A stretch of 64,000 bases of DNA from Azolla caroliniana (Eukaryota > Polypodiophyta): the NCBI GenBank assembly GCA_043228905.1, contig JBHGNT010000008.1:7316001-7380000 (forward strand). The letters run 5' to 3'. A program made the position numbers and the translations under genes. Below the pieces are notes generated by a model. It made no database searches and was not told the origin of the DNA. It saw only the letters and a program-made list of their open reading frames with translations. Numbering within the stretch: the stretch's first letter is position 1; every line of letters begins with the position of its first letter. Positions 10,498 through 24,120 of this stretch are shown here, piece after piece.

Positions 10498-13400
10498 ATG
10501 GACGGTCGGCGACAACAGTTTCCTCCTCCTCACCATCATCACTCTCACATGGGCGGTCCTCGACCTTCCTCCGCTTCTTTTCTTCCTCCTCCCACCCTGT
10601 CTGGACAGAAACGCCCCTTCCACCATCGCTCTTCAGGTATGTTTCTTTTCTTCACCTTTTTTTTGTTAGGAGTTTTCCCCTTAACCCTAATCTGCATCTC
10701 AAACTGCCCTTTTATTTTTTTATTTTTGACTTATGACATTTACTTCTGTTTTTTTGTTCGTAACCCTAAATTTCATCTCAATTCTGCTTCTCTTTAGTTA
10801 TTATTATTATTTTTGTTCTTGGTTTTTCTCTTAATCCTGAGATGTATCTCAACTGTATCATCTTTCTAAACTTTTGCCGTTTGGTTTGTCCTTCGCCTTC
10901 TACATTTGCCTTCAATTTTTTTCTTTGTGACTTTCTTAACCATATATTTAATCTCAACCTGTACTTCTTTTTATTCTTAATCCCAAATTCGTCTAATATG
11001 TATTTCTCTTTTGATGTAGTTTTTTCTGTCCGTAGCCCTAAATTTGATCTGAAATTTTCATGTTGCATTGCTTGATTATGGTATGCTATTTTTGTTCTTT
11101 ACCCTAATTTTCATTGGAGTTTTACTTTTATCTTTGCATGAATCCAATAATTGGTTTCCTCATATTGCTTGTTCTATTCTAACCCCAAATTTGATTACGT
11201 GCTTGATTTGTTCTCATATGGTTTTTTTCGAACTTAATCCTAATTTTCTTGTCAACCCTACTTTGGTTGAGTTTTTGCACACATATGGATTTTTGTTGTT
11301 ATCTTCTTGATTTCTATATTTCGTTTTGATTTTGTTGTTCTTAACCCTAAATTTTAACTCAATTCTACTTGGGATTAATTCCTAAGAATGGTTTGTTTTT
11401 CTTCTCAAATCTAATGTTCTTTTCACTTTATTTTGCTTTGATTAATTTCCTACTTGATATATATTCATATTGTATTTTTTTAATTCACTGTTTTTTTTCT
11501 TTTCGTAACTCTAAAGTCCTTCTCACTTTATTTTGCTTTGTTTGATTTCTGACTTGATATATATTCATATTGTATATTTTTTAATTCACCCTGGATTTTA
11601 TTTTTTGCATATGGTGTGTTTTCTCCCAACCTTAGTTCTGATATCTTGCTTGATGTACCCTATGCTATCTTTACATGTCAACCTGTCATTTCATTCCGAC
11701 TATTTTTTGCATTATTTCCTCATATGAGTGCCACTGCAATGATTGTTTTTTACTCTCATTTATCTAACTTTTCAATGAATTTGGGTTCTGCGTGTAGAGG
11801 GAGGAGGGTTTGCGAAGCTTTTTGTTGGTTCACTACCTCGGAACATTGGCGAAGATGAGGTATTTATTTTCCTTTTTCTTTCTTTCTTATTTTCCTTTGG
11901 GAACTTTGTGAAACCGGTGTTACTAGTTTTTAGGGTTTTAGAATGTAGGTAGGGCATCCAAGTCTTTCTGTTAAAGCATGCCAAAACCAGCCTTATGAAT
12001 ATAACATGGTATAACCGGAAGGATGCATGCCACTATACCGATGGACTTCTCCACCCATGAATGTGACAAGTGTATGAGGAGAGTTCTTGCAGCCAAAGAC
12101 CATTGGAGATATTATTGTTCCACAAACTTCAGATCAAAGTGCACACTCTAATTTGCTAGCCTTTTTATCCTAGGGGTTATGAAGGCTGGCTTAGGCTTGT
12201 ACTTAGATTGACAAGATTCTCCATCACATAAATAAACAATTACTACAAACAGATTGTCACCTGGTTCATTATATTTGTTTGTATATACATTACATCTGAT
12301 CCCAAAACATGCATCATGACTTGCCAACATATTCACGTTGAAGCTGAATAAAGCTAAAATTGCCATGTCTTGGGATAACTATTAGGTACTACTGAGTGCA
12401 TAGTGCACTAGGTATTTTCATCTTGTGTAAAGTATAAGTTATACGAATATATGAATTATTTGGAAAAATCTAGATAACGCGCAATTATTTGACTTAAGAA
12501 GACATTTGATATTTGGCCTTCGTATTGCTGATTCTCTCTTGAGCCCTCTGAGAAGAAAAACCCTTAGAAAGTTAAAAACTACTCACCAACAAGGGTATGT
12601 TATGATTGTTGGCACGCAATATCCTGATTGTGGAATGTGATGGAATCATTCATGTTTGGAACCAGAATTGTTTAATGAGTTTGAATAGCTCACTAAATGA
12701 CCATGTGGTGTGTTATTATTAACATAAATTTATGTCTCACCAGTCAGATGATGTTTTGAGTGACATTGGAATATCTTTATTTGCTTATCCAAGGAGAATT
12801 TATAATGTCTCAGCGCTAGAAATTCTTGTTTAAGGTGCGTTATGCACTTTCAATGACATGATATGTGTGCAAGCTTATTCTTGTTTGTCTTGGTACTTGG
12901 TCATTACAGACCCCCTATGCTCTGTATTATGCTCATGATCTTCAGTAATCTGTGGCAGAACTCTGTATCACTTTGTCTCATTTTTGATGTGGCTTATTTT
13001 ACTCTTTTTGAGAGTTTTAGTTCACGCTTCCTTTTTTATTCTTAGAATCGTATACCTAGTAATGCAAACAAAGGACTTGTGTTTCTGGATACCAACAGAG
13101 AACTCTTGTTTATCGTTACAATCTTTTAAACTTTGTGTAGCAATATGGATGAATCATATCGTTACAAAATTTAACGTCCTAATGCTTTTTTTTCACAAGA
13201 AAATTTGAAATGGAAGACATTTCAGATATGTCATAATGCAAGTGAGCATTCAATATGCGATATGACTTCTAAGTAATTCATAATGATGCGAATAAGTAGT
13301 AACCTGACTCCTTGATTGTAATTCTCCTGAGGTATTTTTCTCAGTGGCTTAAGGTTTCTCGTCGTGCAGCTTGATATTGAAAATATTTATCACGGGTGTA

Positions 13401-16400
13401 AGTTTTAGGTTATTGTCTTGGTTTATACAGGAAGCTAGTCAACTTTGTTAATGTCTATGGTTATATATTTCAGTATTCTGCTCACAAAACCAATGAAACC
13501 ATCTGAGAATTTAGTATGGAGTTGAATTTTGTGTTAACCTTTGACACATTGTGGCCATTTGCGTGTGAATATAATGATGAATTGCATAAATTGGGAAGTT
13601 TTGATCACCTATGAAGAGTTTGTAGTATATTACATTTTGGAGGCCAAGATTGTGTGGTTTGTATCAATCTCGTCAATGATTTACATTTCAGTAGGAAAAT
13701 TGCAGATATGACCTACTGTTCTGGGAATTAGAATTGAGGGTTTTGTATTGTATTGGTAGTGAATGCTTTCTTGTCATAAACTAGATGTAAATGCTTTGTT
13801 TGGACCGACGAAATCAATACAAATTCTTCCATGGAACATATTAAGTAACTAGATAAAATATATGATTATTTGGTTGTCTAAATTAGACATAGGAAAAGAT
13901 TACCCTATTTCTGGTGAAGAATGATCTGGATACCACATTTATTGACCGTGTACGCTAGTAGTATAAACATTTTGTGTGGTTGTAGAATTTAAGCTGTCTA
14001 TCAAGTTTGATGTTCTGTACTATATCTTGGTAATATTCTAAAATATTATTACTGAAGGAGGAAACCATGGATTTGAATGATTTCCTTAAGATATGCTGGG
14101 ATGGATGTATGTGCTGTACTCGATAACCTGAAGATTTCGTGAGGCAGAAGTAGTCTGTGGTAATGCAGTATAACCTGGTTGTCTACAATATTCATTGAGT
14201 GCCATTCCTTTTTGAATGACGTGAAAGGAGTGTGCGATATAGCCAGATGTTTTCTCAAAATTTTATTCATTTCATGGTTTCTGAGGATTTTATTTGGCAT
14301 AGATTGCTGAAATAATCTATATAGAATAGCAAATATTCATGGATTCTTTAGTGACATGATGGCTCTTTTGCTGAAAACTTATCCCATGTGCATACGTTAA
14401 TTGAAATTTGGGATGTTTGTGCTCACAAATCAATGCTTAGGATTGTACGCAATCAATAAATGCAAGTTCATGAAATTGGGAGAGACATTGTATCCCATTA
14501 ATATAGACCTTAACTGAAAATTGGGATCTGGCAAATGAATGTTTAAGATGCATTTGCCCTTGGTAAATATACTGTCTGTCTTGCAGATTATTATAAATAT
14601 CCTTTTCATGTTTATAATATATACTGGTGACGTGAGAGTAAGCGGACATTTTTTCCATGCAACCTAGATGATGCACACAAAATTATGAACTGGTGTTCTT
14701 CAAATTTTAAATCCTTGTCTCTTGCTTACTGTTTATTATGTTTTTCCAAACATGAATACTCAGATATGTAGTCTTGTCTATGCTCATTACATCAGTAATA
14801 GCATAATGTGATTGAAGTCTAGAATATAAATTTTCTTGGTGCTGTGTTTCTAGCCATATGTATCATGGGTTGATATTATCAGATAGAAATGTGGTGTTTA
14901 ATTGGTCTCTGTTTCTAACTATATGGCCAATGGATTGATATTTCTGTCACTTTAATGGATTTGTAGTAAGATCTTTGGATGACGTATCCATTTTGTCTCT
15001 ATGCTTCTTTATCTGGAATTATAGAATGTGTCTATGAAATCTATCTATTGTGTTCGTCTATTTCAGCAGTCTGGTGTATCTTTCCTTGTCATGCGTTAAG
15101 ACAGATGGTCTCTCTTTAATCCTTTGATGCATGATGACCTTCATGTGATGATTAAGTCATATTAATTTGATGCATTGTATGATCTAGCCTCACGAAATCA
15201 AAATCAGGAAATTCTGTCGTCATTTGTACATGGGCGAATTTTCAGTAATCTAATTCAATTCTATATAATATCTTATAGCAATGAAAGAAAGGCGGTGTGT
15301 CACCTTGATTCGAACATGTGAAATGTTATGTTCATACAACAGCAAGAATTTAACCAAAAATTTATAGAAAATCAGATTAATTAAATTTCATGTATTCATA
15401 TATCCTTATGATTTAAACACATTGGATGCTTTTAGCTTGCAGTGTTGTGTATTGGAATTCAAAGATGAATAATTTTTTTGAGTCGTGTGCAAATTCACTT
15501 TAAATTGAAGTCTACCTTTTCAATTTTAGATGGTTCATTTCTAGTGGCAGATTGTCTTGTTGGTCAAACCTGTTTTATGTTGACAGGTACGAGGATTGTT
15601 TGGGGCATATGGCAATGTTATAGAGGTGGTCATTTTGAAAGATAAAAAGTCAGGGTTGCCACAAGGTATAATCCAAATTTTTGAAGCGCCAATGAACTTT
15701 ATACAGGCAGGGTGATACGAATGTGGTTTGATTAATTTGGAAGTTTGGTCTTGTAAAAGCTTATTCCATTCAGCTAGCAATTTAACAAAAAAAGTTATGT
15801 TGTGTGGCCTACTAAATCCATGTTGAACAGTTTTCTCCTGGCTAGTTTGATCTTATAAAAACTTGTTCTGTTTAGTTGGCAATTTAATGAAGAAAGTGCA
15901 TATGGTTGGTTGTGTGGAATACTAAATCCATGTTGAACTGTTTTGTCATGGCTAGTTTGGTCTTGTAAATGCTTATTCCATCCACTTGACAATCTAATGA
16001 AGAAAGTGGATCTGGCTGTTTGGAATACCAAATCCATGTTATTTTTTTATGGTTATAGTTTAAGTGCTATAGCAATTCATGTTATGCTGTCATGTCACGT
16101 CTCGCATTGCTACATTAAACGGGATCTAGCTAATCATGATGTTGGCGTAAAAACGTATATTGATATGTTATTCATTTTTAATATTGGTTTGTTAATAGAG
16201 CGATATGGATTTATGTTGAAGTGATGTCTCTGTAATTAATCCTAGGCTTCTTACTTCATCCTATAAGTTGGATCGTGCTATAAGTGAAGTACATATTAGA
16301 AGCTTGATAATGATAGTAGTGGGATAAGCTTATGCAAAGTGATTTTCTTTCACCATCTTATTCATCTTCTAAGAAATAAGTGCAGTGGATTTCTCAATAC

Positions 16401-19400
16401 TCAAGTCATTATTCTGTGATATAACTGGGGTTTTGAAGTTATTATTCTGTGATATAACTGGTTTTTATTTTGTTTTGTGTTGACAAGACTATCCACTATC
16501 TATTCATTCACCTAATTGCTTTTTTTTGGATTGTCACTAAACCAGAAGGAAGAGTAGACAGTGTAAGGGACATATAATCCCATCTCTCTTGTTTTATTTC
16601 CAGGTTGTTGCTTTATAAAGTATCCAACTGCTGTTGAAGCTGAGAGAGCAATTCGAGCATTGGACAACCAAAGAACATTACCAGGGGTAGGTTTAATTTG
16701 CAACAGTAAATTGTACATCAACCAATCTTTCTCTAAGAATAATTGGATACCATCTTACTTTGGTATATCTTAAGAACTGGGAAAGAATGCTGTAAAAGAT
16801 TTGGTGGGTTATGTTTATGATTTATGCAGGGATCTGCACCTTTGCAGGTGAAGTTTGCAGATGGTGAAAGAGATCATTCTGGTAGAGTTTGTTAGCAAGA
16901 TTTTATATTGAAACTGAAAAGATGCATGTGTAGAATAATATTTTCCTTTTATTTGATTTTCATAGGACAACTGGAACATAAGTTGTTTGTGGGATCACTG
17001 AATAAGCAGGCGAATGAACAGGAAATTGAAGAGGTACATTAATACATTTCCAATTAGACAATTAGTCAACTATGAAAATTTCTGAAGGATGTTAGTTTAT
17101 TGAATGATTAAACATATGGCTGCGTCCAAAGTTTCAAAAGTTTTATTGAATGCTTCTGTATCTCATCTCTATTCTTTCAATATGTACATCTTACGAGGAG
17201 ATGTAGGGATGTTAAAGCACCTCTTGTATTTGATAGGATCATGCCATTCAATAGATAATAAATATGGTGCCAACTTTTATTGTTCAGATTCCAGAAACTA
17301 TCATCTATGTTTGAAAAGAGCTGGATATAGCTTCAATGTTGAGATTTTACATTTTTAAAATAATTGACACATTTTATACATATCATGCTGGTGTTTAATT
17401 TATGTGAGTGTATGTTTACAGATCTTTGCTCCCTATGGACGAGTGGAAAATATATACATCATTCGGGATGACCACAAACAAAGCAGAGGTATGGATAAGA
17501 GAGAAGCCCCAATAATTTAAAGGAGTCAAATCCTATTAAAGAGGTGTTACAATTATTTTTGAAACTGCTATGCACCCTGCTGCAATAAAAATTAATCTTG
17601 TTTGATGGTAGTTTTCTGGTGATCACCAGCACTAAGGGAAAAGGGATTGTAAATAACAAGCTCCATGTTCTAGAGAATATAAGATCAGGATTGCTCACAC
17701 ATTAGTAGTTTCAAGCGCATGTTGTAAGGTTCTGAAATATGGGATTGTTGGCTGATGCCTATCTAATTTCCATATTCAGGTTGTGCATTTGTGACTTTCC
17801 CGGACAGAGACATGGCCATAGCAGCCATATCTGCGTTAAATGGCATCTACAGGATGGCAGTAAGTTGATGGATGTAGATTATGTGTGGGTATAAAACTAT
17901 TACTATGTGCTTATCATATGAATTATAATGGTGTGGAACTTCAGGGGTGTCACCAGCCAATTATTGTCCGTTTTGCTGATCCAAAGAGACCTAGATCAGG
18001 GGATCAAAGGTAGAAACCCTTGTCTGATTTATATTACACCATATAGTTTCAAAAGTTCCTTAGTAACGTAATAATTCCATTAGGTCTGGAGGCCCAGGCC
18101 CGAATTATAGTCCTCGTTCACATCAAGGACCTGGAGGAATAAGGTATTATGTATTTCTTTTTGTCTCAAACGTGTAATGTTACTTACTGTAGATTTAGAT
18201 TTGACATTTTACTTTCATATGGTATAGAGGTCCAGGTGGACCCCCAATGGGTGCACGCAGTCCTGTATATGGATGGCGCCAAGGTGGAGGTCCGGGAGGC
18301 CCAGGTGGAATGGGGGTGCTACCTCAGACTGGGATGCTCCCTTTGGGGCCACCACTATCACCATCTCTTCGTGGTCCATTGGAAGGCCCTAACATACCAA
18401 TGGTAAACTACCGACACTTTCTGCATATTTTGACAAATTTAATGCTATTTTCTGCTCAAATCTTGTCATCAAATCATTGTTATAGAAGTTTCACTGTGGC
18501 AGCTCCAAATCACACTGCTATGAACAGATCTCCTTCAGCCCTAAGTCTTTTAATTTCTTTTGAGGTTTGGGTAAACCTAAGATCATTGTGTGCATACTTT
18601 GACAGTTTTCAATTTTACTAACTCCCCAAATCTAGTCATCAAATAGTCATCGGCTTAAAAGTTTGTTTGTGGTAGATCTGGAACATACTGTCTTTATAAA
18701 TCTCCTCCATCTGCAAGTTTTGAAGCTCTATTGAGGTTCTAGTAAACTTGGGAACACCTTCTGCAGACTTTAACATTTTTAATATGCTCTCGAAAGGAAT
18801 TGACAGAGCAAAAGAAACAACCCATAGAGTTTTATGAAAACAATGGGGACTCAGACAGAAGTTTTGGAGTGGCATCTGAAGATCACATTGCATTTAATAG
18901 ATTGACTTCAGCATTATCTTCAAATTTTGGGTTGGAGAATGCGTATTTTGACAAATTTAGTGTTATTAACCTGCCTGCAATGTAGTCACCAGATCATTGG
19001 TGATTCAGCCATATAGAGTCTCAGAGCACACTGTTCTTAATAAATTTCCCCCAACAACCTCATTACAAGGTTTTCTAAAAGAAACAAGGAATACTTTGGT
19101 GCTCACTTTGAACTTCTAAAAAATTGTCTCGCCGTAATATTTGGGCTTAATGTATTGCTCTGTCCTTTTCGTTCACTAACATTTGAGTCAATCGATTTGG
19201 CAATTGATTCCTAGTATGAAATTTCAAATTGGACTGTCCTGTGGATTGGAGATCTATAACTTTGATTGTTGTGTCATTGGAAAGTGTAGATTTTATGCAA
19301 ATGTGCAATTCTTAGTACATTGCAGCTAATTTTGGAAATCTAATGTATAGATCTTTCTTTGGCCATAAAAACTGCAGAATTTTTTTATAAACTCCTTTAG

Positions 19401-22400
19401 CCAATCCTTATCCAAGCTCTTAATGCATTTATGTAATGCCTCTTAGTAATATAATATAAACTCTATACAGGGTATGAGAGCTGGTGGTGCTCCCATTCAA
19501 GGCGCCCCAAGTATGTCAGGCCCACTTCCCATGCCAGTGATGAGTCCTCAGCTGTCTCATCCGCAGGTAAGAGCATGACTTGACTCTATATGAAAATTTT
19601 AATTGAACAAAACAGTTTTCTCTGCAGTTAATTAACCAGATTGCTATATTTTTATTTTAGGTTTCGATTGTATGCATGATTTGTGATAACCCATATATTG
19701 ATAAATTAGGATTCGCTAACATGTGCCTGAAAGAGAAGAAACAAGGGTATGAAAATTGAAGTTCTCTATTCATTTCTGAAAAGAGAAGAAAAGTATCAAT
19801 TTAGTTTGGCCCTTGAATGATTGCTTTACGGTCATCAATTCAAACGGGAAAATGAGTGAAAAAGGTTAGGGTTATCAATTTATACTGGAGGTGATAATAC
19901 ACAGATATGCATTTCTGAAAAGAGAAGAAAAGTATCAAATTAGTTTGTGCCTTGAAAGATTGCATTTAGGGTTATTAATTCGTACTGGAAAAAGAAGTGA
20001 AAGCAATATTACAATGCTGTCAGGAGATGTGGATATACAGATTTATGTGTTTTTTGGAAAAAGAAAAAATATGCAGATTCAGGTTCATGTTGGCCTTCTG
20101 TGGTGGTAATTGGTCAGGTTCTAGTATAGAAATCCTTCGTTTGGGCTGAAATTTCGCATTTTCAGTACAGATAGCACTCTTCATTATTGACTGACCTATC
20201 ATATGTTTTTCACTTGTTTTTAGTATACCTGGATATGTCTATGCAGAAGGAAATGTTTAATGGTTTACAGTCTATCACTGTGTGCAACAAGACAAGATTA
20301 CTGAATTAAGTTTGATAGTGCCAAATGTATGAAAGATTGAAGTTGATGTATTGCTCTTTTCATTTTGGGTTCAATTCTGTATGGTTCCAGGGTTTTACTG
20401 ATCGCAAGCCAGGTCAAATTATGGGCCAACAGGTACCATCACATCAACAGCAACCACAACAGATTTTACAAGGTCCTATGCAGCATCCTTACCAATTCCA
20501 ATCTTTACAAGGCTTTCCCTTGACACAGCCTGGAGATACAAGGTCACAGCAGCAGGTACCTTTAGGGCAATATTCATCTCCACAGACAACCCCACAGATC
20601 TATAGCCAGAGTCCTATGCCACAACGCCGAGCTCAACAACAGGTGGTCACTTCAATGCAGCAACCAGTACTCCAGATGCCAATTGTGCCTCATCGTCAAC
20701 CGGAGTCTCAACCAAACCCACAGCCTATTGTAGTTCAAGCTGGTCAATCACTCCAACGTCAAGTACTTCCAGTTCAGACCCAGATGGAACAAGGAGCTAC
20801 AAAGGAAGCAACTCAACAGGTAAGAAGGGAAGTCCTCTCTTGGGTATCTTTACGATGGAAGCATCTTAACAGCCTATTATATCCAGAACTTAGTGTGGTC
20901 AGGATTAGATCTTATGGCAATTCTGGTGAACCTTTCATGCAACTTTATGTCAGGCATGTCTATTTTGTGAAAGAAGAAAATGGAAGTGGGCATTAATTAT
21001 CACATTTCACCTGCATCTTTATGAATAAAGGCTTGTTCCATTTTTGTTTGTAGGGGTATCTTCAAATGACTAGCCAGCAGCAGCCTGTGGCAATGCAGGT
21101 AACTGTGGTCATGTGTCAGATACTTTTGTCATTTGTTGGTGTTTTTTATGGACAATGTCATCCTAAGCTGCCGCAATTTCTCTGTTTTTGCTTTTCAGCC
21201 TGCCTGGTCTATTCCTGTACAGCAACAAGTTGTCACTTCAGTAGCAGCACCTACAACAGCACCTGTGTCTATTGCTCCAGTAGCAGCATCTGCTACTTGT
21301 GACTGGACAGAGCATACATCTCCGGAAGGTCATAAATATTATTACAACAGTTCAACAGGGGAAAGCAGGGTAAGCATTCCAGAAGTTGCATGATGATGGC
21401 AGTATTTTGTGTCCTGCAAGATTATAGGAAGTTTCCAGAACTCAACTGATCAGAAAGGGGAAAGTAATTATCCATAATCAGAAAGTGGAAAGAATTATAC
21501 TTAATCAAAGCGATTTAATATCAAGTCTCCCACTTAATGCCATTGTAGATGATTAACACAATTGGTAGAGATTATCGTGAATTAAAATGGAGCTCATAAT
21601 TAGTAAATATATTAAAATCTAATCAATAATCCTCTAGCTTTATTGCAGCATGATGTTGAGTGAGCACTACTATTCAAATCTCTCTTGTAATTTGTCCTGC
21701 AATGGTATTTGGTAGCATTGATCACATTTTCGTTCATGAAGACATTAAAGAAGAGTCTTGCAAATTTAGATAGATTAGATTAAGGAAAATTATGCCCCTT
21801 TTGACCAAGGGCATATTTAAACGAAAGGTCTACTTTCATATATCATCCAACATGAATTCTACTTCTTGTATATCACCTCGACATGAAGGGTCTATTTGAA
21901 AGTTGAAATTCTCAGGTTCTTTAGTCATGCAGTAATTTGTTTCCTGCAGTGGGAGAAGCCAGAGGAGTTTGTGGCATTTGAGCAGCAGCAGCAACAACAA
22001 AAACAGCAGCAATTGCAGGCTTCCCATCATCAGCAGCAGCAACAGCTACAGGCTCAAATTCATATGCAAGGCCAACAACAACTACAACCACAACTCACAA
22101 ATCTACAGCAGTATCAACAGCAGCCACCTGTTGTAAACCCACAGACTCAGCAACAGCAGAATCCATCTCAACAAGTGCAGCATTATCTTCAGCCTCAAGT
22201 CCAGCAAAGCCTATTACAGCAACCTCAGTTGCAACAACAAGTTATTCCAGTTCAGCAACAAACTCAGCTGCAACAATCACGAGAAGCCCAGTTTCAATCT
22301 CCTGCAGCCTCATTGGTATTCAATGATCATTGTCAAAAAATTTCGCCATTGTTATATCTTTTAATATTTTTTGCCATTTTCCTTGCAATAGAAGGGGCAA

Positions 22401-24120
22401 AAGAAAGATGAATTTGCTATATATATTTTTATCGCTGAATGCAGTAAATTCATGCTTTGTTGTGATGCAGCAATATCCACAGAGTGCTACTGGAGCATCA
22501 TATCAACCACCAGTCCAAGTATTGTTTCATCTGATCTGATATTCTTGCATCTATAATTAGAAGGGGTTTCTTACAAACTATAATTTTGGTTAACAGGGTT
22601 ATGGCCAGCTGCAATCTTCCAATGGTAATCGTACACAGCAGTTAATGCCAAGCCAGCAGGTAGATCTGCTAAATTTTTCTTGTATATAATCTGTAAGCTC
22701 CCTCTGTCTCTGTATATATAACACTTCAACAACCATGTATCTGTTAATGGTTTTAACTTAGTCTCATAGATAATTTTGGCCTTTGTGAGGGTTATATGGA
22801 ATATCATTTCTTTTTATTTCTCTTGATGATTGTGGATGTATGTCATTCCTCTCTTTTTGTAAGTTTCGCCATTATCCATAGATTGATATGCACACAATGT
22901 GCATTTCCTTCTGTTTAGTATGTTTTTTCATTACTGTAGATTTTATATATGACTCTGTGAGCGCTGCCACTGTTTAATTAGTAATATCTTTTATTTCAAA
23001 TTAGTGTTTTCACATGGTATACTTTTTTATGAGAAGACTATAAATTTCAGTGTCCTGTCGGGTTGAGCATGTCAGTTTTTTTTTTGAGCTTTTTCAATAA
23101 GTTCTTCATATATGGAAGTTCTTGATACATAAGTTTTTCAATAAAAAAAGAAGAGATGTAATTCCTCCAATTAATTCTCTGTCACTAGGAAACTGCATCC
23201 TCTTCAACTGACAAGTCATGATGTGCTTTTTGTATATAAGAAGTATAATCTTACACTAAGATCTTGAGAAGTTTTAGATCTAAGATTAGTTAATGTTGAT
23301 TAAGTTTTGAGTAATAAAGAAGATAAGGTGTCAGTAGATAAATCTTTTCTATGAAACGACTTCTTTTAGTGAGAAGTTCAAATTAAAATTTGCATAGGAA
23401 TTCTTTCTGGAACCAATCATAGATATTCCCACTAGATGTTAATAGATACTCTGTAGCATGCTAAGCCAACTTGGAAGATCTTGATGAGCAATGTTTGATT
23501 GAAGATTTGGGAACCGAGGTTCATTATTCAGGAAATTATGGTTGCTCAAGTATTTTAAGTCTAACGATGTAAATTGATCTTAAAGGCTATAAATGTCCAG
23601 GTGCTCACACAAGCTCCAACTGCCAATGGTATGCCTGATCAGGCTCGACCAGCTCAATGGATGCCAGCTGCTCAGCAGGTGATTCATACTTGGTTGAGTC
23701 TTTGATTTCTGATCAAGTGTCTAGTTTTCGATGCAATGTCTGTGTATGAACAATCTTTCCTTGCCAGGGTATTCCCAATCAAGAGTGGATGTGGAAGTCT
23801 AAGCCTACTGGTAAATGTTTTGACTACAGTGTAGTTTATTTTAATCTTTTTAGTTTTAATGATGATCATAGTTAGGTTTATCTCAATTTTTGTAGTTCTA
23901 ATACTAACTGTAGTTATGTTGATCACTATTTGATTTTAGGTTTCATTGCAACTTTTGTTTAGTTTGTATGTCAGGGTTTAGGCACAATTTTATATTAGGT
24001 TTCATTCCAATTTTTGTTTAGGTATGTTAGGCTTTAGGCACAAATTTATATTAGGTTTTATGTTTGGGTTTTGGGTTTAATTGCATTTTTCTTTGATTAT
24101 GCATGTATGCAGGCTCCTGA
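10498..24120 (+). CDS. FCA: Flowering time control protein FCA-like (two RRMs, WW domain), 21 exons
   Basis: Joined exons: 10498-10636, 11798-11859, 15587-15665, 16604-16686, 16830-16881, 16966-17033, 17422-17488, 17780-17859, 17945-18009, 18084-18143, 18228-18402, 19471-19566, 20391-20819, 21054-21098, 21199-21369, 21950-22315, 22471-22518, 22597-22659, 23601-23678, 23768-23810, 24113-24120; all introns are GT-AG and phases agree, giving 758 residues (Arabidopsis FCA 747). Order: His/Pro-rich N terminus; RRM1 about 53-131 (KLFVGS, GCCFIKY); RRM2 about 144-224 (KLFVGSLN, GCAFVTF); Gly/Pro-rich linker; Gln-rich part; WW domain about 534-563 (Trp536, Tyr547-549, Trp558, Pro561); long Gln-rich tail. 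FCA is a nuclear RNA-binding protein of the autonomous flowering pathway; its WW domain binds FY, and it promotes proximal poly(A) choice in FLC antisense RNA and its own RNA. The start ATG follows the TTC-rich leader; an upstream in-frame ATG (10,453) would add an unlike leucine-rich stretch. RRM1 is fairly divergent, so a paralogue is possible. Confidence 0.93.
11860..15586 (+). other. Long FCA intron 2 (3.7 kb) inside the RRM1 coding part
   Basis: This intron splits RRM1 after the RNP2 block (KLFVGSLPRNIGEDE). It is by far the largest intron of the gene and has no coding insertion that I can see. In Arabidopsis a long early intron of FCA carries the proximal poly(A) site used for autoregulation, giving a truncated transcript. 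Equivalence of this intron is an inference from position and size; no single poly(A) signal stands out. Confidence 0.5.
15735..16045. repeat. Three degenerate tandem units in FCA intron 3
   Basis: A unit of about 100-110 bp recurs three times. Shared words are TAGTTTGGTCTTGTAAA, GCTTATTCCAT, GGCAATTTAATGAAGAAAGT and ACTAAATCCATGTTGAAC, with substitutions between copies. The repeat is intronic and non-coding. Confidence 0.75.
18420..19010. repeat. Degenerate tandem repeats in FCA intron 11
   Basis: Words such as TTTGACAAATTTA, AGTCATCAAAT and AAATCTCCT recur at intervals of roughly 170-180 bases (near 18,430, 18,600, 18,770 and 18,950), showing about four eroded copies of one unit. The call is by eye; an alignment would give the exact unit. 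Confidence 0.5.
19771..19975. repeat. Two-copy direct repeat in FCA intron 12
   Basis: CATTTCTGAAAAGAGAAGAA followed by a shared AAGTATCAA, TTAGTTTG and CCTTGAA pattern occurs near 19,771 and again near 19,910, about 140 bases apart. Confidence 0.65.

Noticed and set aside
10374-10736. Alternative plus-strand frame over FCA exon 1
   Set aside because: Reads Ser-rich low complexity from the TTC run and continues into intron 1; the frame starting at 10,498 joins exactly in phase with exon 2.
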